Shown here: piece after piece, positions 10,347 through 19,760 of the stretch
How positions within the stretch are numbered: the stretch's first letter is position 1
Layout of the letters: each line of letters starts with the position of its first letter
Assembly (NCBI RefSeq): GCF_947495205.1
Contig: NZ_CANLXV010000013.1
Coordinates: 34,802-98,801, forward strand
Direction of reading: 5' to 3'
DNA length: 64,000 bases
Origin: an uncultured Polaribacter sp.
Lineage (GTDB): Bacteria > Bacteroidota > Bacteroidia > Flavobacteriales > Flavobacteriaceae
Program-made: the position numbers and the translations under genes
The notes under the pieces: generated by a model
What the model was told of the DNA's origin: nothing
Database searches by the model: none
What the model saw: only the letters and a program-made list of their open reading frames with translations

Positions 10347-13300
10347 TTAAAATGATATTCTCGCTCCAAATGTGTACGCTTTCGTCTGAGGAATTCCTCC
10401 AATATTTAATTGACGAATTTCTCTGTTTTTAGAGATTTCTAAAATATTGTTTCCTTGAAAGTTTAAACTAAAATCTTTTGCTCCTATAGATTTACAAACA
10501 TTATCTGCAAATTCATAAGTTAATTGAATACGGTTAAGTCTAAAGAAACTATTGTCGTACAACCAAAACGTTGAATTTCTAAAGTTATTTTGGTTGGCTA
10601 CAGAAGACAATCTTGGAAACGTAGCTGTATTAGCAGTTTCTGGTGTCCAACGCCCTAAAACAACCTCAGAATATTTATCGTTACCATCTACTCTAAAGTA
10701 GTTATTTGATCTATTTGCAACAGCTCCGTTTTGTGCAGTTCCTAATAAAAATAAATTGAAATTTTTATACTTCATATTTAAATTTAAACCGTAAGTCCAA
10801 GGACTACTTCCCTGCCCTATTGCTACTTGATCATCATTATCAATAATATTATCATCGTTCTGATCTCTATATTTTATATCACCTGGTTGTACAGCACCAA
10901 AATTAGGTACAGGAAGGTCACTATTTAAAATAAAATTACCTTCTACATCTTGTGTAAAGTCGGCTGCTGAATAGAACCCTTGATCTTCCAAACCAAATAT
11001 TGTAGATAATTCTGTACCCACTCTATTTTGATAATCAAACTCATTAATCTCAGATCTCTTTAATGCCTCTGTTTGACTGTATAAAACATTTGCTCCAACT
11101 GCTATAGAAAAATCTTTAAAAGATTTATTGAAATTTGCACCCAATTCAAAACCTGTAAACAAATTACTATTAAAGTTATCTCTAGGTCTAAATGTATTGT
11201 AGAAAGAAGGATATTCAGCATTTAAGAATCCTAATTGCTTATCTAACTCAGATCTAAAGTAATTAAAATCTAAGAAAAGAGAATTCATAACTAGTGCTTC
11301 AAAACCAAAATTCAAATCAATTCTATCTTCGTAAGTTGTATTAGGATTTGCTCCTTGTGTAATATTTTGTCTTCTGTTAGAACTACGGTCATCATCCCAT
11401 GTAAAAGTAGATCCTCTTGTAAAATTCTCTTGGTACAAAAAGTATCCATCAATACCAGCATCAGATTTTATAATACCACCTGTAGCTTTTACTTTTAAAT
11501 AGTTGATGAATTTATTATCCTTTAAAAATGGCTCTTCACTTAAAATGTAAGCAAGACCTACAGTTGGTGAGAAACCACCTCTATTACCTTCTGGTAATTT
11601 AATAGAATGCACGTAAGCACCACTAAAATCTGCAAAAAATTTCTTCTTAAAGTCATAAGTTGCTTGAAAACCTATATGCGCATCTTTGTCTGTTTGTAAA
11701 ACATTATTACTTTTTTGAGTGTTGTAATATGCTAATAATGTAGAATTAATAGAATGGTTTTGTGCGAATGTTTTTTTGTAATTTAATAAACCATAAAAAG
11801 CCAATCTCGAAACAAAATCATTTGTACTAACTCGTTCTATCTGATCTCTTTCATTTACACCAAACTCAGTTAATCCTACGATCTTATCGTTTTCCCATTC
11901 TGGTTCGTATACAATATAATCATTTTGTACAAATTCTCTGAAAGAATCGAAAAAGTCGAAACTTAGGTACGTCTTTGCAGTTAAACCTTCTGCAATCATT
12001 GATAAATCAAAGTTAATTGTATTATTAAACTGTGTTACACGGAATATATTTTCTTGAGTACCACCAGCAATTGCTTCAGCAACTGGAGTATTATTTTGAA
12101 ATTGTTGTGTACCCCCTAATAAGAAACCATCAAAAGATTGTGCAGCACCTAGAATATCAATTAGATTAGAACCTGGTCTTGCATTAACATCAAGCAAGCT
12201 TATTGGTAATAAAGGAGCATAATCATTTGGTCTAAATGAAGTACCTGCATTTAATAAACTAGAAAATGCACTTTTATTTGAATCTAAAATAGCAATACCA
12301 TCAAGGCTACTTGTAATCCAATCATTTACTCTAAAATCTATATTACCTCTAACATTAAAACGGTTTCTTCCTTTATTCGCATCTGGACTAATATTTTCCC
12401 AAGATTCTTCTCTGTTCCAACCGGCGTTAACATAATATTGAGATTTTTCATTACCTCCAGAAAATTCAGTAATAACGTTAAACGTATTAATTAAAGGTTT
12501 TACAAATTCTTTAGAATAGAAATCTACATCTGGATACTGGAAAGGGTTGTTACCACTTCTTGTGTTTGCAATAAGATCATCTGAAAATTGAGCTGGTTGA
12601 CCATCATTATCTAAAGCCTCATTAAACAATTCCATATAATCTGCAGAACCTAAATAATTTGGAAGTTCTAAAGGTGTACGGAATCCAGTAATCACATTTA
12701 CATTAAATTCTTTTTGATTTACTTTACCACGTTTGGTATTAATTACAATAACACCATTTCTTCCTTGGCTCCCATATAAAGCTACGGCATTTGCATCTCT
12801 TAAAACGGTAATTTGTTCTACCTCCTCCATATTTAAGAAGTTAGGATTACGTCCAAAAACACCATCAATAACAAAAATAGCATTACCTAAACCTCTAACA
12901 TTTGAAGAACCTCTTACCCCTAACATTAATCCATTAATGTAATTTCTAACAAATTGTGTATTGTCAAAAGTAAGTCTGTCTGCTGGTCTGATACTAGAAA
13001 CAGCTCCAATAATTTCACGTCTGTTTTTTGTAGTTACGCCCATCTTAATTTCATCATCTTCAGATGCTAAAAACACAGACTTTTTTAACGTAATCTTATC
13101 AGTAATATTCGCAAAAGATACTAATACTGAATCGAATCCCTTTTTTTGAATAACTAAAGAACCATTATCTGATAATGCAATCTTAAATTTACCATTTAAA
13201 TTTGTAGAAGTTTGACTTCCCTTAGGACCAAAAACTGCTACGTTGTTTAAAGGCTTTCCTTGCTCATCTATCACAATAGAAGACACTTCCGTACCTTTTG

Positions 13301-13382
13301 ATTGTGCTGTTAACATATTACTAGAACATAACATAGTAATACAAACTAAAGCAAATAACCTATATATTTTATTTATTTTCAT
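10347..13382 (-). CDS. SusC/RagA family TonB-dependent transporter (pair 2), divergent plug; start re-assigned to MKINKIYRLF
   Basis: Carboxypeptidase-regulatory-like N-terminus, plug (AIFVIDGVFGRNPNFLNMEEVEQITVLRDANAVALYGSQGRNGVIVINTKRG), C-terminal aromatic ARISF. The track start at 13427 is probably 15 codons too early and overlaps SusD. Confidence 0.9.
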   Translation of the reverse strand: MKINKIYRLFALVCITMLCSSNMLTAQSKGTEVSSIVIDEQGKPLNNVAVFGPKGSQTSTNLNGKFKIALSDNGSLVIQKKGFDSVLVSFANITDKITLKKSVFLASEDDEIKMGVTTKNRREIIGAVSSIRPADRLTFDNTQFVRNYINGLMLGVRGSSNVRGLGNAIFVIDGVFGRNPNFLNMEEVEQITVLRDANAVALYGSQGRNGVIVINTKRGKVNQKEFNVNVITGFRTPLELPNYLGSADYMELFNEALDNDGQPAQFSDDLIANTRSGNNPFQYPDVDFYSKEFVKPLINTFNVITEFSGGNEKSQYYVNAGWNREESWENISPDANKGRNRFNVRGNIDFRVNDWITSSLDGIAILDSNKSAFSSLLNAGTSFRPNDYAPLLPISLLDVNARPGSNLIDILGAAQSFDGFLLGGTQQFQNNTPVAEAIAGGTQENIFRVTQFNNTINFDLSMIAEGLTAKTYLSFDFFDSFREFVQNDYIVYEPEWENDKIVGLTEFGVNERDQIERVSTNDFVSRLAFYGLLNYKKTFAQNHSINSTLLAYYNTQKSNNVLQTDKDAHIGFQATYDFKKKFFADFSGAYVHSIKLPEGNRGGFSPTVGLAYILSEEPFLKDNKFINYLKVKATGGIIKSDAGIDGYFLYQENFTRGSTFTWDDDRSSNRRQNITQGANPNTTYEDRIDLNFGFEALVMNSLFLDFNYFRSELDKQLGFLNAEYPSFYNTFRPRDNFNSNLFTGFELGANFNKSFKDFSIAVGANVLYSQTEALKRSEINEFDYQNRVGTELSTIFGLEDQGFYSAADFTQDVEGNFILNSDLPVPNFGAVQPGDIKYRDQNDDNIIDNDDQVAIGQGSSPWTYGLNLNMKYKNFNLFLLGTAQNGAVANRSNNYFRVDGNDKYSEVVLGRWTPETANTATFPRLSSVANQNNFRNSTFWLYDNSFFRLNRIQLTYEFADNVCKSIGAKDFSLNFQGNNILEISKNREIRQLNIGGIPQTKAYTFGARISF

Positions 13383-13420
13383 TGTTTTCTCTTTAATATT
13401 TTTAGAAGAATTTTTTAAGC

Positions 13421-15283
13421 TTACCAACCCGGGTTTTGAGGGAAGCCTTCATAAAATTGAGTTTGATTTGCTTCAAATGGTAACCAATATTGTTTTGGGT
13501 ATTCACAAACCCTAGTTGTTAATACACTTTCTCTAAAGAAAGTATAGCTTCTATCAAAATCTAAAGCTGTTTTAACCTTATACTTATCTAAATGCGCTAC
13601 ACCCCATCTTCTAATATCTACCCATCTATGTGCTTCTAAAGACAATTCAATTGCTCTTTGTCTTCTAATTTCATCCATAAACTTATTATTGTCGTTTACA
13701 ATATCTTCATGAACATTTTGTACATTTACTCTTGCACGAATTTCATTAATAATTTGCTCTGCCGTCTTAGGATAAGATGCTGGAGCCGTTCTTGCACCTT
13801 GCGCCACATGCAAAGCCTCAGCATACATTAAATAAACATCTGTTACTCTCATGTGGTAACGTCTACCATTAAATTGGTTAAACAAACCATTTGAATTTGT
13901 ACCAAGATCACCATTATCATCAATAGGTAAAAACTTTTTGTGTAAATAACCTGTAATTGATGAGTTATTTGACCTGTGACGACCTGGTCTACCAGCACCA
14001 TTATCTGAAAAAAGTTGAAAATTACTAGAGGCATTAATTCTGTCTCCATCAACAATTATCCATTTGTAAAAACGTGGATCTCTATTGTCAAATGGTCTTA
14101 AAGGATTATAAGTAGGTTCTCCAAAAGCACCACTTAAATCTTCCTCTATAGATAAACCATTTGCCATACCAAAGTTATTCTGTATGTAGTTATGCGTGAT
14201 ATTGCTTACTGCACCACCACCTATACCATGTATAGATCTTGGTATACCCGTAACCATAAAACGTCTATTTTCTACAATATTACCTCCTGGTGAACCAAAT
14301 ACCATTTCTCTTGCTCCTGGAGAAATACCAGGCCACATGTTACCATTTGGCGTCTTCCAAAAAACAGCATCATAATTTTCTGCTGATGCAAAATCGTAAA
14401 ATCCTTGATCTACCAGTTTTAAAAATTCAGCAAAAGCATCTGTTGCCATTTGTGCTAATTCAACATCGTATTGGTATGTGTTAATACCTGGTTGATTGTT
14501 AAAGAACATCAACGGACTTGCCGCCAATAACAAATTTTTACCTTGAAATGCATACGCTGTTCCCTTTGTAATTCTAGCTTGATTGTTTCCTACCGTTCTT
14601 TGACCGTAAGTTTCGTTATCCCAATTTAAAGGAAGTAACTCTATAGCTCTTTTGTAATCTTCGTTAACAGAAAGTGCTGCTTCTCTATATGTTTCTGGCC
14701 TTGGAATAGTAATTTCTCCAGAAAAAACTTCTTGAATATGAGGAAAACGTCCCCAGAATTTCATGATTTCATTGTGAAAAAACGCTCTAAAGAAATAAGC
14801 CTGACCTAAAATCACATCTCTTTCTGCTTGAGATAGGTTTACTAATAAATCTTCGTTTGCAATAACAAGATTTGCCTTACGAATACCATCCATACTTCCC
14901 CTCCAAACACGAGGTCTACCTCTAGCCGTTTGATGCGTTGTATTACCTAGGGTACCTCCAGTTCTTACATTTTTACCTAAATAACTTAAAGTGTTTCTAA
15001 ACCAAAAATCTAAAGTACCATTGTCTATTTGACCACTTGCTTTCCATGCTTGAGGATGATAAGAATCATCACCAAACATATAATCTTGAAACGTATGACC
15101 TGCAGTACCATAATCTACTACTAAAGCGTACATTTCTTCTACGAAACCCTGTGTGTTCTCAAAATTTTCGAATACATCCTCCACAGAAACCTCTACTTCA
15201 GGTGCGATATCTAAATAATCCTCACAAGAGAATGTAAATAAGAACCCGAATGATATAACTACTATTTTTAAATATTTTTTCAT
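13421..15283 (-). CDS. RagB/SusD family lipoprotein (pair 1)
   Basis: Lipobox TFSC|EDY; QAYFFRAFFHNEIMKFWGRFPH; IRRQRAIELSLEAHRWVDIRRW. Confidence 0.92.
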   Translation of the reverse strand: MKKYLKIVVISFGFLFTFSCEDYLDIAPEVEVSVEDVFENFENTQGFVEEMYALVVDYGTAGHTFQDYMFGDDSYHPQAWKASGQIDNGTLDFWFRNTLSYLGKNVRTGGTLGNTTHQTARGRPRVWRGSMDGIRKANLVIANEDLLVNLSQAERDVILGQAYFFRAFFHNEIMKFWGRFPHIQEVFSGEITIPRPETYREAALSVNEDYKRAIELLPLNWDNETYGQRTVGNNQARITKGTAYAFQGKNLLLAASPLMFFNNQPGINTYQYDVELAQMATDAFAEFLKLVDQGFYDFASAENYDAVFWKTPNGNMWPGISPGAREMVFGSPGGNIVENRRFMVTGIPRSIHGIGGGAVSNITHNYIQNNFGMANGLSIEEDLSGAFGEPTYNPLRPFDNRDPRFYKWIIVDGDRINASSNFQLFSDNGAGRPGRHRSNNSSITGYLHKKFLPIDDNGDLGTNSNGLFNQFNGRRYHMRVTDVYLMYAEALHVAQGARTAPASYPKTAEQIINEIRARVNVQNVHEDIVNDNNKFMDEIRRQRAIELSLEAHRWVDIRRWGVAHLDKYKVKTALDFDRSYTFFRESVLTTRVCEYPKQYWLPFEANQTQFYEGFPQNPGW

Positions 15284-15296
15284 TGTTCGTTATTTT

Positions 15297-18200
15297 TTAA
15301 AAATTTAAATTAAAACCTAAATTAAACCTTCTTAGTGTAGGATAATCTCCCCTAAAACTAGAATCCGCTGTTATATTTCCATTAAATTCTCTATCATCTG
15401 GTAAATCTGTCCATAATAACAAGTTTGTACCATTTGCAAAAAAGTTTAAAGAACTTACCCCAAGATTCTTACAGATTTTCTTTGGAATTTTGTAAGAAAG
15501 TGAAACGTTTCTTAATCTTACTAAAGAAGCGTCAAAGAAATTTTGTCTTCCATTAACAGATCCTTGTGGCAAATTAAAGTCTGGCTGCACATTTGTTGCA
15601 GTAGGATTGTCTTTAGTCCAATAATTTAAGTCTTGTGTAAAGAACACATCCGTTTGATTATTAAAAGTTCTACTTGCAAAGTTTCTATTTGTATTTTGCG
15701 TTCCAGTAACTTGTGCAGAAAGACTCAATCCTTTGTAACGCATACCTAAAGTTGCATTCCAAGATCTTTGTGGTCTATTTGGGAATCCAAACGGCACATT
15801 ATCAAAATTACCATCGTAAGCACCACTTCCATCATAATCTATTAAATTGTAATAACCAATTCTAACTGATTCTTGTCCGTTTATTCTTGGCGTAGAACTG
15901 TACACATCATCCCAATTTGTAATTATTTCACCTGGAATACCAGATCTAGGTTGCCCAATTGTAAAACCTGCTGCTTTTTGATAATCTGGTCTCAAAGCAG
16001 GATCTTCTCTATTAATTACAACATCTTTTGCTTCCGTAAAAAAGAAATTACCAAATACATTTAAATCATTAGCAAAAGTATAATTTGCCTTTACTACAAG
16101 CTCGTAACCTCTTACTTCTGTTGCACCTAAATTAAAAGGTGGTGGCGCTGTACCAAACCATTCTGGTACTGCTCTTTGATTTTCTGGAATAAGTATGTTG
16201 TCTCTATTTTCTCCAAAATAATCAAATTCTAATGAAACTAAATTATTAAACAAACTAACTTCTGCAGCAATGTTATATTTTACGGCAGTCTCCCATTGAA
16301 GATTAGGATTACCTACTCTAGTTTCATTTAAAAACACATAAGAATCTCTACTACTATATTCATTTGGATTTAAGTAAGTTGTACCTCCTTGAGAAAAATT
16401 AGCTTGATATGCAAATCTACTTCCTCCTTGATCATCTCCAATTAAACCATAAGAACCTCTAAACTTTAACTTGTTTATCCATTCTACATCTTCCATGAAA
16501 GCTTCGTTAGAAACTGTCCACCCTGCACCAACTGCTGGAAAGAAATCAAATCTAAAACCTGGCCCGAATTTTTCAGAACCGTTATAAGCACCACTTACAT
16601 CTAAGAAATATCTGCTATCATAATCATACGTTGCTCTTGCAACCCAATCTTCACGATGAATATCAAATTGCTGGTTACCTGTAGCAAACTCTCTACGTCT
16701 TACCAAAAATAAACCAGTAACATTATGAACATCTGCAAAGGTATTCACATAATTTAGAGAAAAATCATATAAAAAGTTACGATATCTACGCTGATTTCTT
16801 GAACCTTCATTACCATCTCGAATCTGAGCTGCACCTACAGTCCAAGGAAAAGGCACAAAAGCAAAATCGTTCACACCTTGTGGGCTTTCAAAAAATTCTA
16901 CACCATTTGAATCAAAAATACGGTAGACCACATTTTCTTGTCCATCTCCTCCTGGATCATTTAAGCTCTGAAGACTTGTAGACCTGCTATCTACAGATAC
17001 ACGACTTTCAAATCTTAATCCTTTTGTTAGAAAATCTAAATTCTGCTTTAAAATAACATCTGTATTAATTTCAAACGTTGTGAATCTATTGTAACCTGTA
17101 TTGGTTAAACTAACAATAGGATTTGTTAATCCAAAAAGATCTAATTCATCCCTTCCAAAAGTACCATCGTCATATACAGGTGTATATGCATTCGGAGCAA
17201 TTTCATAAATACCATTGGTTACTACATTTAAGTTGGCTGGAGCCTCTCTTGTACCTAAATAACCACCCAAATTTACAGAAACCTCTGTAGTCTTAGAAAT
17301 ATTAAAATCTATATTAGTTCTATAATTAAATCTATCGTATTTAAATTCACTTGAATACCCCTTACCATTATCATATCTAGAACCATCAAATATATCGTCA
17401 ACAGTTTGGTATGCTAAACTACCAAAATATTTCGCATTATCACCACCACCACGTACAGATAAATTTACTCTGTAATCTTGAGCAAAATCTTTTAAAGTTT
17501 CTTCTCTCCAATCAATATTAGGATACAAAGGATCATTTGGCACTAAATAACGTTCAGCAACACCTAAAGGGCGATAAGCATCCCAAGATCCTGGCACATA
17601 TGGCAATTCTCTTAAAATTGCTGAATTTGCCTCTAAAATTGCATCATAAGAATCTAACTTTTGCGGTAACTTAGAAATTGTTTTTATAGCTGTATTAAAA
17701 TTTAAAGATAACTGCGCTTTACCTTTTTTACCTCTTTTTGTAGTAATTAATATTACACCGTTTGCACCCTGAACACCAAAAACTGCTGTTGCAGAAGCAT
17801 CTTTAAGAACTGAAACGTTTTCAATATCATTAAAATCTATATCTGTGATTGTTCTTGGCACACCATCTACAAGTATTAATGGTTGTCCACCACCATTCCA
17901 AGAAGCTTGACCACGAATAAAAATTTGCACATCTGATTGACCTGGTATACCACTACCCTGAATAGCAGTTACCCCTGGCAAGTTACCTTGTAAGGCTTCC
18001 TCTACATTAGTTATACCTCCTGCAGCGGTCTGTAAATCAGCACCTTTAATTTGGGTAATTGCACCAACCACACTTTCTTTCTTTTGTGTACCATAACCAA
18101 CAATTACAATTTCCTCTAAACTTTCAGATTCTATCTTCATGCTAACGTTAATGGTAGTTTTACCATTAACAGGTACTTCAACAGTTTTATATCCTAAATA

Positions 18201-18452
18201 AGAGAATACTAAAATCTTTTGGCCAGCAGTTAAACTAATTGAGTATTTACCATCAAAATCTGTTGATGTTCCTCTAGTAGTTCCTTTTTGTATTACACTT
18301 ACACCTGGTAAAGTTATACCATCAACATCTTTAACAATACCAGTAATTTTATCCTGGGCCTGTATATTAAAAGATATGAAACCCGAAAACAGGAGAAAAA
18401 GCCCTAGCTTTAAACCTAATAGTGGATTTCTTTTTTTTAAATTTTGTTTCAT
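15297..18452 (-). CDS. SusC/RagA family TonB-dependent transporter (pair 1)
   Basis: GIVKDVDGITLPGVSVIQKGTTRGTSTDFDGKYSI; SLEEIVIVGYGTQKKESVVGAI; LNFNF C-terminus. Confidence 0.95.
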   Translation of the reverse strand: MKQNLKKRNPLLGLKLGLFLLFSGFISFNIQAQDKITGIVKDVDGITLPGVSVIQKGTTRGTSTDFDGKYSISLTAGQKILVFSYLGYKTVEVPVNGKTTINVSMKIESESLEEIVIVGYGTQKKESVVGAITQIKGADLQTAAGGITNVEEALQGNLPGVTAIQGSGIPGQSDVQIFIRGQASWNGGGQPLILVDGVPRTITDIDFNDIENVSVLKDASATAVFGVQGANGVILITTKRGKKGKAQLSLNFNTAIKTISKLPQKLDSYDAILEANSAILRELPYVPGSWDAYRPLGVAERYLVPNDPLYPNIDWREETLKDFAQDYRVNLSVRGGGDNAKYFGSLAYQTVDDIFDGSRYDNGKGYSSEFKYDRFNYRTNIDFNISKTTEVSVNLGGYLGTREAPANLNVVTNGIYEIAPNAYTPVYDDGTFGRDELDLFGLTNPIVSLTNTGYNRFTTFEINTDVILKQNLDFLTKGLRFESRVSVDSRSTSLQSLNDPGGDGQENVVYRIFDSNGVEFFESPQGVNDFAFVPFPWTVGAAQIRDGNEGSRNQRRYRNFLYDFSLNYVNTFADVHNVTGLFLVRRREFATGNQQFDIHREDWVARATYDYDSRYFLDVSGAYNGSEKFGPGFRFDFFPAVGAGWTVSNEAFMEDVEWINKLKFRGSYGLIGDDQGGSRFAYQANFSQGGTTYLNPNEYSSRDSYVFLNETRVGNPNLQWETAVKYNIAAEVSLFNNLVSLEFDYFGENRDNILIPENQRAVPEWFGTAPPPFNLGATEVRGYELVVKANYTFANDLNVFGNFFFTEAKDVVINREDPALRPDYQKAAGFTIGQPRSGIPGEIITNWDDVYSSTPRINGQESVRIGYYNLIDYDGSGAYDGNFDNVPFGFPNRPQRSWNATLGMRYKGLSLSAQVTGTQNTNRNFASRTFNNQTDVFFTQDLNYWTKDNPTATNVQPDFNLPQGSVNGRQNFFDASLVRLRNVSLSYKIPKKICKNLGVSSLNFFANGTNLLLWTDLPDDREFNGNITADSSFRGDYPTLRRFNLGFNLNF

Positions 18453-18513
18453 GTTTACAATAAATTATTTTTTGGATTAACTATTATGTTAAGAGTATCT
18501 TAAAAACATAACA

Positions 18514-18562
18514 CAATATTACAAACAAGAGACTTTTCCTGTATCCTGTACTGTACTGAAAA
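18514..18562 (-). promoter_or_regulatory. Composite promoter/operator site 3 (CAGTACAGTACAGGATAC-N19-TAATATTG)
   Basis: Coding strand TTTTCAGTACAGTACAGGATAC AGGAAAAGTCTCTTGTTTG TAATATTG, about 89 bp upstream of SusC. Confidence 0.72.
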
Positions 18563-18850
18563 TATGTATTATTTTACCCTTTTTGTATATAAATTTAATT
18601 CATTTTGCTTTTGATTTGTTTTTTCAACTCAAAAACCTCCTCTAATTCAGTTCTTTAAGCGTTGAACACAATTATACAAATCGATTGAAAAAAAATTCTA
18701 ATTTTCATACACCTGGAAAATAATGGCAATGAAAGATAAAAAGATATTTGTTAAAATATAAGAAATTTAACATTTTTTTCCACTTTGAAGTAATAATATT
18801 AGAAGAAAAATAAGGATTTACCAACATTAAAACAAAGAAAACAGTGAAGA

Positions 18851-19696
18851 CTACGAATCTGACTTTCGTTTGATGTAGATATTATAAATTAATCCTGAAA
18901 GTATGAGCAAAATTCCAAAAAGCGTCCACCAATTGTATATATCTCCAAACCAAAAGGTGCCAATAATTATGGTAATTATAACTTCTAAATACTTTATAGG
19001 CGCCACTAAATTAGTTTCTGCCAACTGAAAAGCTTTCGTCATATACAACTGACCAAAATAACCAAAAACACCCGTACTTATAAATAAAACCCATTGCGTA
19101 AGGGTTGGTTGTTCCCAGTATTTTAGACACATTAAACCACCAAACACAAATGCCATTAACATAAAGTAATTAATAATTACCAAAGGATTTTCTGTATTGC
19201 CTATTTTACGAATAACTACAAAAATGATGCCCAGAAAAACGGCGGATAAAATCACGAAAACCAATCCTATTAATTCTACATCTGCACCAAAACCTTTAAT
19301 AATTAAAACCCCCAAAAAGGCAATAAAAAACAAAAACCATTGAATGGGTTTTATTTTTTCTTTTAAAAAAAATAATGCAAAAATTGCGGCAAAAATTGGA
19401 GCTGTATATCTTAACGAAACGGCTGTACCAATACTTAAGTAATTCAACGATTGAAAAAAGCAGGTTAGTGATATTACACCTGTTATCCCTCTTATAATCA
19501 ACCATTTTTTATTAGTACCCCAAAAAGGAACTTTTTGTTTTAACACCAAAGGTACTGTAAACAACAATGTTCCTACAGATCTAAAAAAAACAACTTGATA
19601 CACATTAAATGTGCTTAAATATTTTACAACAGAACCCATTAGTGCGAACGCAATTGCACTAAAAATCATATATAAAATAGCCTTGTTCTGTGTCAT
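18851..19696 (-). CDS. EamA/DMT-family transporter
   Basis: About 10 hydrophobic segments; two EamA-like halves (FRSVGTLLFTVPL...; APIKYLEVIITIIIGTFWFGD). Confidence 0.85.
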   Translation of the reverse strand: MTQNKAILYMIFSAIAFALMGSVVKYLSTFNVYQVVFFRSVGTLLFTVPLVLKQKVPFWGTNKKWLIIRGITGVISLTCFFQSLNYLSIGTAVSLRYTAPIFAAIFALFFLKEKIKPIQWFLFFIAFLGVLIIKGFGADVELIGLVFVILSAVFLGIIFVVIRKIGNTENPLVIINYFMLMAFVFGGLMCLKYWEQPTLTQWVLFISTGVFGYFGQLYMTKAFQLAETNLVAPIKYLEVIITIIIGTFWFGDIYNWWTLFGILLILSGLIYNIYIKRKSDS

Positions 19697-19760
19697 TTAT
19701 TTTGATACAAATATAACCTAAAACATTTCTTATCTTACTTAATAACAAAGCAAATTAATC

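Noticed and set aside
12733-14484. Antisense/out-of-frame ORFs inside SusC and SusD genes (12733..12942, 12961..13149, 13243..13515, 13849..14055, 14290..14484)
   Set aside because: They overlap well-supported SusC/SusD frames and have no domain-like sequence or ribosome-binding context.
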